Part shown: one piece after another, positions 9,501-17,876 of the stretch
Layout of the letters: every line of letters starts with the position of its first letter
Numbering within the stretch: the first letter of the stretch is position 1
Origin: Salinibacterium sp. ZJ450
GTDB taxonomy: Bacteria; Actinomycetota; Actinomycetes; Actinomycetales; Microbacteriaceae
Direction of reading: 5' to 3'
Assembly (NCBI RefSeq): GCF_011751885.2
Contig: NZ_CP061771.1
Location: 2,356,001 to 2,420,000 of the forward strand
DNA length: 64,000 bases
Notes under the pieces: generated by a model
What the model was told of the DNA's origin: nothing
Database searches by the model: none
Seen by the model: only the letters and a program-made list of their open reading frames with translations
Position numbers and translations under genes: made by a program

Positions 9501-9743
9501 GTGGCCGTTGGCGAGCAGCCAGAGCACCCGGTTGGCCATGGTCTCGGTCTTGCCGCTGCCGGCCCCGGCGATCACGAGCGCCGGTGCCAGCGGCGCCTCG
9601 ATCACCGCCCGCTGCTGGTCGGTGGGTCGCGGCCGGCCGAGCGCGTCGGCGATGTCGTTGGCGTTGACCGGGCCGGTGCGGCTGAGCGCGGCGGTCGATT
9701 CTGCGCCGGCGGCGAGGTCTGCGCTAGCTAGTCCGCTAGTCAC
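6501..9743 (-). CDS. adnB: AdnB-like subunit of AdnAB helicase-nuclease
   Basis: 1080-residue UvrD-like helicase with a C-terminal RecB-type nuclease, the motor/nuclease subunit of the actinobacterial AdnAB double-strand-break resection complex. Walker A is AGAGSGKT at residues 59-66, motif II LLDEYQD near 295, and motif V TIHGSKGLEWDHV and motif VI AYVAVTRARHSL follow. The nuclease core is VVDWKTG (D1009, K1011) followed by QLQLALYRLAY. The start is GTG, within an 8-base overlap (GTGACTAG) with the adnA stop, so the two are translationally coupled. Both the order adnA-adnB and the neighbours nudC/uvrD2 agree with mycobacteria. Chi recognition is not expected for AdnAB. Confidence 0.9.
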   Translation of the reverse strand: MTSGLASADLAAGAESTAALSRTGPVNANDIADALGRPRPTDQQRAVIEAPLAPALVIAGAGSGKTETMANRVLWLLANGHVGAGEVLGLTFTRKAAGELSGRIRERISALAAADLVTEDYDEFDPPVVATYNSFANSIYRDNAVLLGRESDGAVLGEASAWQLARNVVVGSSDPRLAGLGKNVDAITRAVLSLSQSLSENIVDPAEVAGFAERFTGIVELPAGGRGAYADVDAMAHTVGSLPLLVDLAAQYAEIKKRRGFVEYSDQVALALEIARSVPQSAEDLRTRFPVVLLDEYQDTSVVQTWLLAELFAGQSVMAVGDPNQSIYGWRGASAANLEGFARQFGDGAVNTYSLSTSWRNGRDILRTANTLVAPLVPETRVRVDRLEPSFSASHLPVSVAFHETIEAEADAAALWLKERLVAGDDTVTAALLFRARKSQGYFIQALRRHEVPYHVLGIGGLMQEPEIADLVSALTVLQDPTAGSELVRLLAGSRWRIGVKDLHALNRVASWLRDRDLAQQPLDDTVKERMRASVADGEGGSIVEALDFLAHAKPGHSRLEAFSEAGLERLRHAGLTLERLRARSGGDLLDLVTIVEQELLLDIESAANDAHTTGRAGMEAFFDALAGYLAGDDTASLGGFLGWLREAEWREGLAPRPEDPEPRTVQLLTIHGSKGLEWDHVVVPRMVQDELPGTSREGSNGWLSFGSLPWDFRGDAADMPEFDWRHATSRKELLEEKKRFSEAVKHRHGLEERRLAYVAVTRARHSLLMCGSFWSTQSKPRIPSPYLLELQQAGVIEALPEASEFEENPLGDRVNEFSWPADPLGGRRPALEAAAERVREARAQEVEPGRNGEWSLELDLLLEERRRRLTAEERMPLPGRAPASRFKDYVTDPASVAASLRRPMPERPYRATRLGTLFHSWVEDRYGQGGTSETIDALASEIDSADLDNQAIDEVELARLKDTFERSPWASSTPVDVEREIHLVLDGQVIVCKIDAVYADGDGFQVVDWKTGKAPRDAEDLATKQLQLALYRLAYAKWKGVDPALISAVFYYVSDDRIITPERIFDEDELVDLWRASLE

Positions 9744-12700
9744 TGGAGACCGCCTTCACCCTGTGCAGTCTCATGCTGGCCGTGTTGCCCTTGCCCCACT
9801 GGTCGATCTCCAATTCCCCGGTGTACTGCGCGGCCGCCATGCCGATGGCCGCCTGCCGCACGCGTTCTCGAAATGCCGCGAGCTGCTCGTCGGTGATCGG
9901 CGCCTGGGCGCCCTCGCGGTAGAGCTTTCCGCGCACGCCCTTCTTGACGTAGAGCAGCTTGGCCCCGCCGCTGCGGTGCTCACCGTGCTGCTCGAGCAGG
10001 TCGTCGAAGTGCCCGTCGGCGTATGCCAGCTGATAGGCCAGCAGCTGCGGATGCTCGTCGATCTTCGGCTGGCTGGTGATCGGGGTGCCGGTCTTCAGGT
10101 CGACGATCACCACCGACCCGTCGGCGGCCCGCTCCACCCGGTCGATCGACCCGTTCAGCTGGGCGCGGCCGAGGTCAACGGTGAAGCGTCCCTCGGCGGT
10201 CACCAGGTTCTTGCCGTCGCGGGTGAAGTCGGCGAGGTACTCGGCGATGCCGGCCACCAGCAGTCGGGCGGCGTTCTTCTGCGAGTCGGCGAGCCACGGC
10301 GACTCGAACAGCAGCTCGTTCCAGCGCGACTCCACGGCCTTCCACAGTTCGTCCACTCGGGGGTCTGTGGCGGTCTCCATCGCCCAGTGCAGGACGGTGC
10401 CGATGCCCATCGCCACGTTTGAGCCGCCACCTGCCACGGAGTCGAGGAACCAGTCGAGCGGGGAGTCCTCGAACGCCTCCAACTTCGACGGCGACACCGG
10501 AACCTGCTCATCCTCCGCGTACAGGGGCTCCAGGGTCGACGGCTCGAGCAGACCGTGCCACTCGGCCGGGTCGGCGCCGGGCACGCTTTCGTCGGCGAGT
10601 CTGGCGAGGGCGGATGCCGCGGCCCGCCGGCTGCGGTCGGTGCTGTGCGCCGTGACCAGGTCGCGGCGCAGCCTGCCGGTCAGCCCGCGCAGCGACAACG
10701 GCGGACGGGTGGTCAGCCGGGGCAGGGTGGCGTGGCCGGGGATCAGGCTCCAGAACATGCTCTGCGCGGCATCCTCGTTCACCACCGCGGACAGCACCAC
10801 CTGCCGGCGGGCGCGGCTGACGGCGAGCGCGAACATCCGCAGCTCGTCGCTGACCACCTGTTTGCGCGCGTCGACGGTGCCGGAATCCAGCCCGGTGACG
10901 GCGTCGACCAGCTGCTGCGGGTAGAGCAGGGAGCCGCGGATGCGCAGGTTCGGCCAGACCCCGTCTTGCAGCCCGGCGATGAGCACGGTCTCGAACTCGG
11001 TGCCGACCGCGCCGGTGGGGGTGGTCACCAGCACCGCGTCGGTGCCCTGCTGCGGGGCCAAGGTGTCTTCGGGCACCTCGGCGTCCAGCAGCGCCTCGAG
11101 GAACGATCGGGGTGCGGCATCCGGTCGACGTTCGACGAACCGGCGGGCGGCGGCGAACACCGCCATGATGCCGTCCAGGTTGCGGTTGGCCTCGGCGGCG
11201 CCGATGCCGGCGCTGAGCGCGATGCTCTGCCAGCTGTCGGCCAGGCCGCTGCGCTCCCAGACCAGCCAGAGCAGTTCCTCGATCGAGCCGCCGGATGCGG
11301 CGAGGTTGCTCACCTTCGCCAGGGTGGTGGCCAGTTTTTCGGCGGTGCGGCCGATGCGGTGGTCGATGGTGGCGAACCGGCCGGGGGCGCCGAGCGCCTC
11401 GACCAGCAGCTCGTCGCTTGACCGGTTGCCGTCGCCGGCGAGTTCCTCGGCGCGCAGCGCGAGCCGCAGCCGGCGCAGTGCCAGCCGGTCGAGGCCGCAG
11501 AACGGTCCCTGCAGCAGGCCGACCGCGACCGCCGGGTCGAGTTCGGTGCGGCCGATGCCGACATCGACCACCGCCAGCAGGCTGCGCGCGGCGTGGTCGT
11601 CGCGCAACGCCTGGCCGCCGGCCAGGGTGCGGGTGGGCACCTCGGCGAGGGCCAACGACCGCGCGAGCGACGGGATCAGCGCGCCGGAGCGCACGATCAC
11701 CGCCATCTGCGAGAACGGCACCTGGTTTAGCAGGTGCTGCTCGCGCAGCACGCGGGCGATGGCCGCGGCCTCCCGGGACGGGGTCGGCTCCTCGATCAGC
11801 AGGATCGGGGTGGTGGCGGCGACGACGGATGCCGCGACGGCGGCCCGCTGTCGCCCGGCGGCGGCGGTGCCGATGCGTTCGGTGACTGACCGGGTGAGCG
11901 CGCGCAGCGCGGTCGGTTGCCGGTGCGCGGCACCGAGGTACAGGGTCGGCGCGTCGGGAACGCCGAGCACGGCCGCGAACCGGCCGAGGGTGTCTGGTTC
12001 GCCGCCGCGGAACGCGTTGGTGGCGACATCCGGATCACCGAACGCGATGACCGCCACCCCGCGGGCGACCAACCCGCGCAGCAGCGCGATGGTGGACTCG
12101 GTGGCCTCCTGCAGGTCGTCGATGATGACCAGGCGGAGCTCGGCCGCGGAGGGTGCCACGTCGGCGCGGCGGAGCGCGGCGGTGGCGAAGGCGAGGAGCT
12201 CGGCGGCGTCGACGAAGTTGTCGCGGGCGGCGCCCAGCACGGTGAAGTATTCGTCGGCGAAGTCGGCGGCGGCCGCCCACTCCTGGCGGTCGTGGGCGGC
12301 GGCCAGCTGGCGCATCTGGTCGGTGCTGACCCCATATTCCGTTGCGCGCATCAGTAGTTCGCGCAGTTCGGTGCGGAAGGCGCGAAGCGACCGCACGTCG
12401 TCGCCGAGCAGGTCGGGCCAGCGCGGACCGGCACCGTCTTCGATGTGACCGGCGAGCAGGTCTTTGATCAGCTGATCCTGGTCGCCGCCGGTGAGCAGGC
12501 TGGGTGGGGTGCTGCCTTCGGCGCGGGCGGCGTGCCGCACCAGGTCGAAGGCGAGCGAGTTGACGGTGCGGGCGAGCGGCCCGTTGGTGGGCACGCCGAG
12601 CCGCACGGCCAGCGCGTCGCGCAGTCGGGTGGCCGAGGTGCGTTGCGGGGTCAGCACCACGAGTTCGTCTGGCGACCAGCCGCGGTCGAGCACCCGGTCG

Positions 12701-12873
12701 GCGACGAGTTCGATGATGGTGGTGGTCTTGCCTGTGCCGGGGGCGCCGATCACCGCCGCGGAGGCCGAGTCTGGCAGTTCGAGCACGGCCCGTTGCGACG
12801 CGTCGAGGGTGGGGATCTGGGTCTGCCGGTGGTCGACGTCTCGTGCGAAGCCCCGGAATGCCATGCTGCTCAC
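9736..12873 (-). CDS. adnA: AdnA-like subunit of AdnAB helicase-nuclease
   Basis: About 1045 residues: UvrD-like N-terminal motor plus C-terminal PD-(D/E)XK (RecB-type) nuclease, partner of AdnB in break resection. Walker A GAPGTGKT lies at residues 43-50 with the start used here. Motif II is VIIDDLQEA, departing from the DEyQD of AdnB, and motif VI is ALAVSRARRQVVL. The nuclease core is VDLKTG (D925) followed by QLLAYQLAY. GTG 12873 was chosen because GGAGG lies 11 bases upstream; ATG at 12864 or 12894 and a longer form to 12948 are alternatives. The gene is divergent from the DUF3107 gene. Confidence 0.88.
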   Translation of the reverse strand: MSSMAFRGFARDVDHRQTQIPTLDASQRAVLELPDSASAAVIGAPGTGKTTTIIELVADRVLDRGWSPDELVVLTPQRTSATRLRDALAVRLGVPTNGPLARTVNSLAFDLVRHAARAEGSTPPSLLTGGDQDQLIKDLLAGHIEDGAGPRWPDLLGDDVRSLRAFRTELRELLMRATEYGVSTDQMRQLAAAHDRQEWAAAADFADEYFTVLGAARDNFVDAAELLAFATAALRRADVAPSAAELRLVIIDDLQEATESTIALLRGLVARGVAVIAFGDPDVATNAFRGGEPDTLGRFAAVLGVPDAPTLYLGAAHRQPTALRALTRSVTERIGTAAAGRQRAAVAASVVAATTPILLIEEPTPSREAAAIARVLREQHLLNQVPFSQMAVIVRSGALIPSLARSLALAEVPTRTLAGGQALRDDHAARSLLAVVDVGIGRTELDPAVAVGLLQGPFCGLDRLALRRLRLALRAEELAGDGNRSSDELLVEALGAPGRFATIDHRIGRTAEKLATTLAKVSNLAASGGSIEELLWLVWERSGLADSWQSIALSAGIGAAEANRNLDGIMAVFAAARRFVERRPDAAPRSFLEALLDAEVPEDTLAPQQGTDAVLVTTPTGAVGTEFETVLIAGLQDGVWPNLRIRGSLLYPQQLVDAVTGLDSGTVDARKQVVSDELRMFALAVSRARRQVVLSAVVNEDAAQSMFWSLIPGHATLPRLTTRPPLSLRGLTGRLRRDLVTAHSTDRSRRAAASALARLADESVPGADPAEWHGLLEPSTLEPLYAEDEQVPVSPSKLEAFEDSPLDWFLDSVAGGGSNVAMGIGTVLHWAMETATDPRVDELWKAVESRWNELLFESPWLADSQKNAARLLVAGIAEYLADFTRDGKNLVTAEGRFTVDLGRAQLNGSIDRVERAADGSVVIVDLKTGTPITSQPKIDEHPQLLAYQLAYADGHFDDLLEQHGEHRSGGAKLLYVKKGVRGKLYREGAQAPITDEQLAAFRERVRQAAIGMAAAQYTGELEIDQWGKGNTASMRLHRVKAVSSD

Positions 12874-12971
12874 GCTAATGGCGGCCTCCGACATTGCCGG
12901 AGTGCACCGCCGCGTTCCGCCACGAGTGAACGGCGCCGGAAGCGACATCCGTTCTGTCGTAATGTGAGCAC

Positions 12972-13196
12972 GTGGACATTCGCATCGGTATCGCCAACAG
13001 CCCCCGTGAACTGAGTTTCGAGTCGTCGCAGTCTGCGGCGGAGATCGAGGCCAGCGTGTCGGGCGCTCTTGAGAGCAACAGCCCCTTCATCAAGCTGAAG
13101 GATGACAAGGGAACCGTGTATATCGTGCCCGCCGCCTCGTTCGCCTACATCGAGGTTGGATCCGAAGAAGCCCGACGCGTCGGGTTCGTCGCCTAG
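12972..13196 (+). CDS. DUF3107 family protein (TB9.4-like)
   Basis: 74-residue small soluble protein of the DUF3107 family, widespread in actinobacteria and known in mycobacteria as TB9.4 (Rv3208A). It starts with GTG: V-D-I-R-I-G-I-A, with the conserved middle segment LKDDKGTVYIVPAA and a C-terminal EARRVGFVA. No catalytic motif is visible and the function is not established. It is divergent from adnA, with about 100 bases between them for both promoters, and is followed after 2 bases by a small membrane protein gene, probably co-transcribed. Confidence 0.85.
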   Translation: MDIRIGIANSPRELSFESSQSAAEIEASVSGALESNSPFIKLKDDKGTVYIVPAASFAYIEVGSEEARRVGFVA

Positions 13197-13198
13197 CC

Positions 13199-13486
13199 AT
13201 GGAGCTGCTCTTCGTGGCAGTGATTGTCGCGGCGCTCGGTCTCGGCATCCGCTACCTGGTGCCCGGTCATGAGACCTACGGCGTGTTGCTGCTGCCCGCG
13301 ATCGCCACGGCGGTCGGCATGATCGTCTGGGTGGTGCTGCTCTGGACGGGCTTCACCTTCGACGGCGGCTGGATCTGGGTGTGGAGCATCCTCGCCTCGG
13401 TGCTCGCCTCGGTCGCGGTCGCCCTGGTGTTGCCGCGCCGGCGCAAGGCGGACGACGCCCAGCTGCGCGCATCCCTCGGTATCTGA
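13199..13486 (+). CDS. Small three-helix membrane protein, unknown function
   Basis: 95-residue integral membrane protein. Hydrophobic helices are at about residues 1-20, 28-51 and 57-79, followed by a basic cytoplasmic tail PRRRKADDAQ. No conserved catalytic residues are recognised. ATG start 2 bases after the DUF3107 stop, which implies one transcript. Similar short membrane proteins are common in this position in high-GC actinobacteria, but I do not recognise a named family. Confidence 0.7.
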   Translation: MELLFVAVIVAALGLGIRYLVPGHETYGVLLLPAIATAVGMIVWVVLLWTGFTFDGGWIWVWSILASVLASVAVALVLPRRRKADDAQLRASLGI

Positions 13487-13502
13487 CCGTCGGTACCCGA
13501 GC

Positions 13503-13547
13503 CCGCGCGGTCTGAACCCGTGCGGTCCGAACCCGTGCGGTCGCCTC
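13503..13547. repeat. 15-bp tandem repeat, 3 copies
   Basis: Degenerate tandem units GTGCGGTCCGAACCC (variants GCGCGGTCTGAACCC and a truncated last copy) between two convergent genes. Confidence 0.6.
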
Positions 13548-13551
13548 GAAG

Positions 13552-14265
13552 CTACGCGGTGAGGCCCAGCGCGTCCATCCGGCGCGTGTGTGCGGCGATC
13601 AGCTCGGTGAGCACCGGCTCGATCCGCGCCTCGTCGTTGTCTCGGTTGTCGGAGTGCACGAGCGAGGCGCGCGCCAGCAGCATGGCGTCACCGATCAGAC
13701 GCCGACCCCACATGGCCAGCCGTGACGCCAACGCGGCGTCGGCCTCGATGGCTTCCCTCAGTTCCTCGAACAGGGCGTCCTGGGCCGACTTGCCCGACAG
13801 CGACTCGATCGCCCGTTCGGCGTCGTTTCCGCTGAGCCCACCGGCGAGGCCGATGAAGAAGTCGTCGAGGAACCCGATCGCCACGTAGGCGGTCATCAGT
13901 TTCTCGTGCCAGTCGTCACCCTGCACCCGAAGGCGGAAGTCGTCGATCCGCCCCGCGCTCTCGTTCATCAGCTCGGCGGCGGACTTGCCCCGGCGCTCGA
14001 TCGCCTTCACCAGTTCGCGATGCTTGGTGAGCGAGCCCTGCGCGGCATTCGACAGCCGGGCCTTGGACGCGGTGGTCGGTGCGGCCAGCACGGTCTGGGC
14101 GACCAGCTCGAAGTTCGACAGCTGTAAATAGGCGACTTCAGCAAGGAATGGCAGGATGGCTGGTGCCAGTTCAGCGAGTTCCACTCGTGACGCCTTGGAC
14201 ACCGCCGATCGTGGCTTCACCGTGGGCGCGTCAACCAGGTCGCGCGCACGACGGAACCAATTCAC
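13552..14265 (-). CDS. Ferritin-like fold protein (Rv3210c-like)
   Basis: 237-residue, almost entirely helical protein of the ferritin-like/tRNA hydroxylase-like superfamily, from memory similar to mycobacterial Rv3210c, which is also beside the RNA helicase gene. Helical stretches rich in E and H include AELAPAILPFLAEVAYLQ and DDWHEKLMTAYVAIGFLDDFF. Clear paired E-x2-H metal ligands are few, so iron binding is uncertain. The start was taken as GTG 14265 (M-N-W-F-R-R-A-R); GTG 14268 and ATG 14292 are alternatives. It is divergent from the DEAD-box helicase gene, sharing a promoter region of about 90 bases. Confidence 0.65.
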   Translation of the reverse strand: MNWFRRARDLVDAPTVKPRSAVSKASRVELAELAPAILPFLAEVAYLQLSNFELVAQTVLAAPTTASKARLSNAAQGSLTKHRELVKAIERRGKSAAELMNESAGRIDDFRLRVQGDDWHEKLMTAYVAIGFLDDFFIGLAGGLSGNDAERAIESLSGKSAQDALFEELREAIEADAALASRLAMWGRRLIGDAMLLARASLVHSDNRDNDEARIEPVLTELIAAHTRRMDALGLTA

Positions 14266-14354
14266 CACGACGCCAGCATACGGCCCTGCCACGGGGCAGC
14301 CGTGTTGGCGGCTAAACTGAATTAGCTTTCCTCTATATACGACAGGCGCAATCT

Positions 14355-15791
14355 TTGACTTTCAGCGATCTCAACATCGACCAGGACATGGTCGACGCTC
14401 TCGCAGCGAAGGGGATCATCGAACCCTTCCCGATCCAGAGCCAGACCATCCCGCTCGCACTGAGCGGCCAAGACATCATCGGACAGGCCAAGACCGGCAC
14501 GGGTAAGACCTTCGGGTTCGGCCTGCCGCTGATCCAGCGGCTCGGCCCGGACCCGGAACCTGGCGTGCAGGCGCTCGTCGTGGTCCCCACCCGCGAGCTC
14601 GCCGTCCAGGTCTCCGAAGACCTCGAGATCGCGACATCCAATCGCAACACCAGCGTGGTCGCCATCTACGGCGGCAAGGCCTATGAGGGCCAGGTTGCCC
14701 AGCTCAAGGCCGGCGCGCAGATCGTGGTCGGCACTCCCGGCCGTCTGCTCGACCTCGCCGGGCAGCGGCTGCTCAGCCTCGCCAACGTCAAGGTGATGGT
14801 GCTCGACGAGGCAGACAAGATGCTCGACCTCGGCTTCCTCTCCGACGTCGAGAAGCTGTTCGCGCAGACCTCGCCGACCCGGCACACCATGCTGTTCTCG
14901 GCGACGATGCCCGGCCCGGTTGTGGCCCTGGCGCGTCGGTTCATGAGCCGGCCGATCCACATCCGCGCCACTGACCCCGATGAGGGACTCACCCAGGCGA
15001 ACATCGAGCACCTCGTCTACCGCGCGCACAACATGGACAAGGATGAGGTCATCTCCCGCATCCTGCAGGCCGACGGCCGCGGCAAGACCGTCATCTTCAC
15101 CCGCACCAAGCGTGCGGCGGCGAAGCTCGTCGAGGAGCTCGGCGACCGTGGCTTCAACGCCACCTCCGTGCACGGCGACCTCAACCAGGAACAGCGCGAA
15201 CGCGCCATGGCGGCGTTCAAGGCCGGTAAGAAGGACATCCTGATCGCTACGGATGTCGCGGCCCGCGGCATCGACGTGGATGACGTCACCCACGTGATCA
15301 ACCACACCATCCCCGAAGACGAGAAGGCCTACCTGCACCGCGTGGGCCGCACCGGCCGCGCCGGCAAGACCGGCATCGCCGTGACCTTCGTGGACTGGGA
15401 CGACCTGCACAAGTGGGCGCTCATCAACCGCGCCCTCGAGTTCGGCCAGCCGGAGCCCACCGAGACCTACTCGTCGAGCCCGCACCTGTTCAGCGACCTC
15501 AACATTCCGACCAGCGCCAAGGGCCGGCTGAAGTCGACGCCCGCCGCGCCGCACGCCGAGCGCGAACCGCGGGAGTCGCGCGAGTCGCGGGAGCCTCGCG
15601 AGTCGAAGGACACCGCGCAGCGCAACCGCAGCCGAAGCCGCACCCGCACCGCTCCGGCCGCGGATGGCACGACGGCTCCCGAGCAGAAGCCGGCAGGCGC
15701 CGGAGCGCACGACGGCACCGGGCCCGCCCGTCGCCGTCGCACCCGTCGCCGTCCGAGCGCAGGGTCGACCACGCCGCCACCCGCCGCGTAG
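14355..15791 (+). CDS. DEAD-box ATP-dependent RNA helicase (RhlE-like)
   Basis: 478-residue DEAD-box RNA helicase, an RNA-unwinding or remodelling enzyme. The Q motif FPIQSQTIP is at residues 25-33, motif I AKTGTGKT at 45-52, DEAD at 151-154, SAT at 182-184 and HRVGRTGR near 331-338. After the helicase core comes a low-complexity tail from about residue 390 with repeated E-P-R-E-S-R units and an Arg-rich end, typical of RNA-binding tails in RhlE/CshA relatives. The start is TTG at 14355, just before F-S-D-L. A strong terminator follows at 15830. The neighbouring ferritin-like gene gives the same pair as Rv3210c/Rv3211. Confidence 0.9.
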   Translation: MTFSDLNIDQDMVDALAAKGIIEPFPIQSQTIPLALSGQDIIGQAKTGTGKTFGFGLPLIQRLGPDPEPGVQALVVVPTRELAVQVSEDLEIATSNRNTSVVAIYGGKAYEGQVAQLKAGAQIVVGTPGRLLDLAGQRLLSLANVKVMVLDEADKMLDLGFLSDVEKLFAQTSPTRHTMLFSATMPGPVVALARRFMSRPIHIRATDPDEGLTQANIEHLVYRAHNMDKDEVISRILQADGRGKTVIFTRTKRAAAKLVEELGDRGFNATSVHGDLNQEQRERAMAAFKAGKKDILIATDVAARGIDVDDVTHVINHTIPEDEKAYLHRVGRTGRAGKTGIAVTFVDWDDLHKWALINRALEFGQPEPTETYSSSPHLFSDLNIPTSAKGRLKSTPAAPHAEREPRESRESREPRESKDTAQRNRSRSRTRTAPAADGTTAPEQKPAGAGAHDGTGPARRRRTRRRPSAGSTTPPPAA

Positions 15792-15829
15792 GCAGCAGAC
15801 CGCGTAGCTAGCCGCCCGCACAGGCGGAA

Positions 15830-15883
15830 AAAGCACGGAGGGGAGGCCACAACCGCGAGGTTTTGGCCTCCCCTCCGCGCTTT
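15830..15883. terminator. Strong hairpin terminator, probably bidirectional
   Basis: Long imperfect stem AAAGC-ACGGAGGGGAGGCCA paired with TTGGCCTCCCCTCCG-CGCTTT around an AACCGCGAGGTT loop that is itself self-complementary. It lies between the convergent helicase and PHP genes, with A/T flanks on both sides. Confidence 0.85.
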
Positions 15884-15918
15884 CCCCTCGGCGCGTGCGA
15901 TGCCGCAGCCGGCGCGAA

Positions 15919-16785
15919 TTACCCGGCGAAGGGCTCCGACCCGCTCGCCAGGGCCAGGATGCGCTCCAGCTGGTCCGGCGCGGTGGTGTTCTCGCCCAGC
16001 CGGTTCGGTTTGCCGTCGGCGTGGTAGTCGCTTGATCCGGTGACGATCAGGTCGTAGGTCTCGGCGTAGCGGCGCAACACGGCCTTGCCGGCCTCCGTGT
16101 TCTCCCGGTGTCCGATCTCGAGGCCGGCGAGTCCCGCGGCGATCAGCTCCCGCAGCTCGGCTTCCGGCACGACGGCCCGCTGGCCGCCGGTGCCGGGATG
16201 CGCCAGCACGGCCACTCCCCCGGCCTCGGTGATCATCCGGATGCCGGCGAGCGGGCTGGGAGCATAGTGCGGCTCGTAGTATCCGCTCTTCCAGTGCAGC
16301 ATGCTGGCGAAGGCGGCACTACGGTTCGGGGCGTGTCCGCGCGCCACCAGCGCGTCGGCGATGTGCGGGCGCCCGATCGTCGCCCCCTCGGTTGACTGCG
16401 CGAGCACATCGTCCCAGGTGAGCTCGAAGTCGGCCGAGAGGCGCTGCACGATGCGTTCCGCGCGGTGCAGCCGGCCACTGCGAATCCGGGCCGTCTCGGC
16501 GATCAACGCCGCATTGGCGGGATCGAATAGGTAGCCGAGCACGTGCACGCTCGCGAACTGCACGCGGGTGCTGAGCTCCATGCCGGGAATCACCATCAGA
16601 CCGGTTCCGGATGCCGCGCTCCTGGCCTCCTCCCACCCGGCCGTGGAGTCGTGGTCGGTCAACGCCACCGTGTCCAGCCCCGCGGCCAGCGCCGAGCGGA
16701 TCAACTGGGTGGGAGTCTCGGTGCCATCCGACACGCTGCTGTGCGTGTGCAGGTCAATTGACCGGGAATGTGCGGAGGACGGCAT
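15919..16785 (-). CDS. PHP domain metal-dependent phosphoesterase (TrpH/RNase AM-like)
   Basis: 288-residue PHP-domain protein, likely a metal-dependent phosphatase or 5'-3' exonuclease acting on nucleotides such as 3',5'-bisphosphates, as in the TrpH/YciV family. Metal-binding motifs are DLHTHSSVSDG (H13, H15), ALTDHDS (D44, H45, D46), the inserted HWKSGYYEP segment, VAVLAHPGT and the late SSDYHADGK. ATG 16785 begins right before the first motif; the frame extends upstream without support. It is divergent from the EEP hydrolase gene, 66 bases away. Its exact substrate is inferred only from the family. Confidence 0.85.
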   Translation of the reverse strand: MPSSAHSRSIDLHTHSSVSDGTETPTQLIRSALAAGLDTVALTDHDSTAGWEEARSAASGTGLMVIPGMELSTRVQFASVHVLGYLFDPANAALIAETARIRSGRLHRAERIVQRLSADFELTWDDVLAQSTEGATIGRPHIADALVARGHAPNRSAAFASMLHWKSGYYEPHYAPSPLAGIRMITEAGGVAVLAHPGTGGQRAVVPEAELRELIAAGLAGLEIGHRENTEAGKAVLRRYAETYDLIVTGSSDYHADGKPNRLGENTTAPDQLERILALASGSEPFAG

Positions 16786-16851
16786 GCACCCATCGTATTG
16801 GCGGTGCGCTGTGACCGGTTGTGCAGGCGATCCGGTTATGCTCTGGGGGCC

Positions 16852-17865
16852 ATGTTCGCCCGCATCCTCTCCGCCGTGATCACCGTGGCGGTCGGGGTGC
16901 TGTTGCTGATCCTGGCCTGGCCGCAACTGTTCGACCTGGAACAGGCGCCGATCATCGCGCAGGTGGTGTCGTTGCGCAGCGTCTCGGTCGCCGCCGGAGC
17001 CATCGGCGCGCTGCTGCTGCTGGTGCTTTCGCTGGCCTTCCGACGCACCCGCCGCTTCTTCGGCACGCTCGCCACACTGTTCGTGGTGTTCTCACTGATC
17101 AGCGCCGTGGTGCTGGCCTCCCGCGGGTTCGGCAACCCGGCGCCGGATGACGCGCCCACCGACGTGACGGTGCTCGCCTGGAACACCCTCGGCGACGCCC
17201 CCGGCGCCGCGGCGATCGCCGACCTCGCGGTCGCGAACCAGGCCGATGTGATCGCGCTGCCGGAAACCACCAAGGACATGGGCGTCGAGGTTGCCAACCT
17301 GATGCGTGCCGCCGGCCGGCCGATGTGGGTGCACACGACCGCGTTCGACGACGAGCTGAAGGCGCAGTCCACCACGCTGCTGATCAGCCCTGACCTCGGC
17401 ACCTACACGGTGCGGAAGGACATCGGCGACACTCGCGTGCTGCCCACGGTAGTGGCGACCCCCGACGATGGCAGCGGCCCGACCATCGCGTCGGTGCACC
17501 CGGTGTCGCCCATCCCGCAGCAGATGCGCAACTGGCGCGCCGACCTGCAGTGGCTCGCCGGGCTGTGCGCAACCGGCGACGGCAGCGTGATCCTCGCCGG
17601 CGACTTCAACGCGACCATCGACCACCTCACCGGGCTCGGGGTAGATGGCGCCACCCTCGGCGCCTGCACCGACGCGGCCGCCGCCACCGGCAACGGCGCG
17701 GTCGGCACCTGGCCCACCATGTTCCCGGCGCTGGTCGGCGCCCCGATCGACCACGTCATGGCCACCGCAGACTGGGTGGCGACCGGGGTGCGGGTGATCG
17801 ACACCCACGACGACTTCGGCAGCGACCACCGTCCGCTGGTCGTCAAGCTTCAGCAGGCAGGGTAG
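16852..17865 (+). CDS. Membrane-anchored endonuclease/exonuclease/phosphatase (EEP) family protein
   Basis: 337-residue protein with three hydrophobic helices in the first ~95 residues, then a DNase I-like EEP domain, probably outside the membrane. EEP motifs are VLAWNTLG, ALPETT (metal-binding Glu), ILAGDFNATIDH and the C-terminal GSDHRPLVV. The substrate could be nucleic acid, a phospholipid head group or another phosphodiester. ATG 16852 starts exactly at the first membrane helix. The pepP-like start is 11 bases after the stop, so the two are probably one transcript. Confidence 0.82.
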   Translation: MFARILSAVITVAVGVLLLILAWPQLFDLEQAPIIAQVVSLRSVSVAAGAIGALLLLVLSLAFRRTRRFFGTLATLFVVFSLISAVVLASRGFGNPAPDDAPTDVTVLAWNTLGDAPGAAAIADLAVANQADVIALPETTKDMGVEVANLMRAAGRPMWVHTTAFDDELKAQSTTLLISPDLGTYTVRKDIGDTRVLPTVVATPDDGSGPTIASVHPVSPIPQQMRNWRADLQWLAGLCATGDGSVILAGDFNATIDHLTGLGVDGATLGACTDAAAATGNGAVGTWPTMFPALVGAPIDHVMATADWVATGVRVIDTHDDFGSDHRPLVVKLQQAG

Positions 17866-17876
17866 AAGATAGAGGT

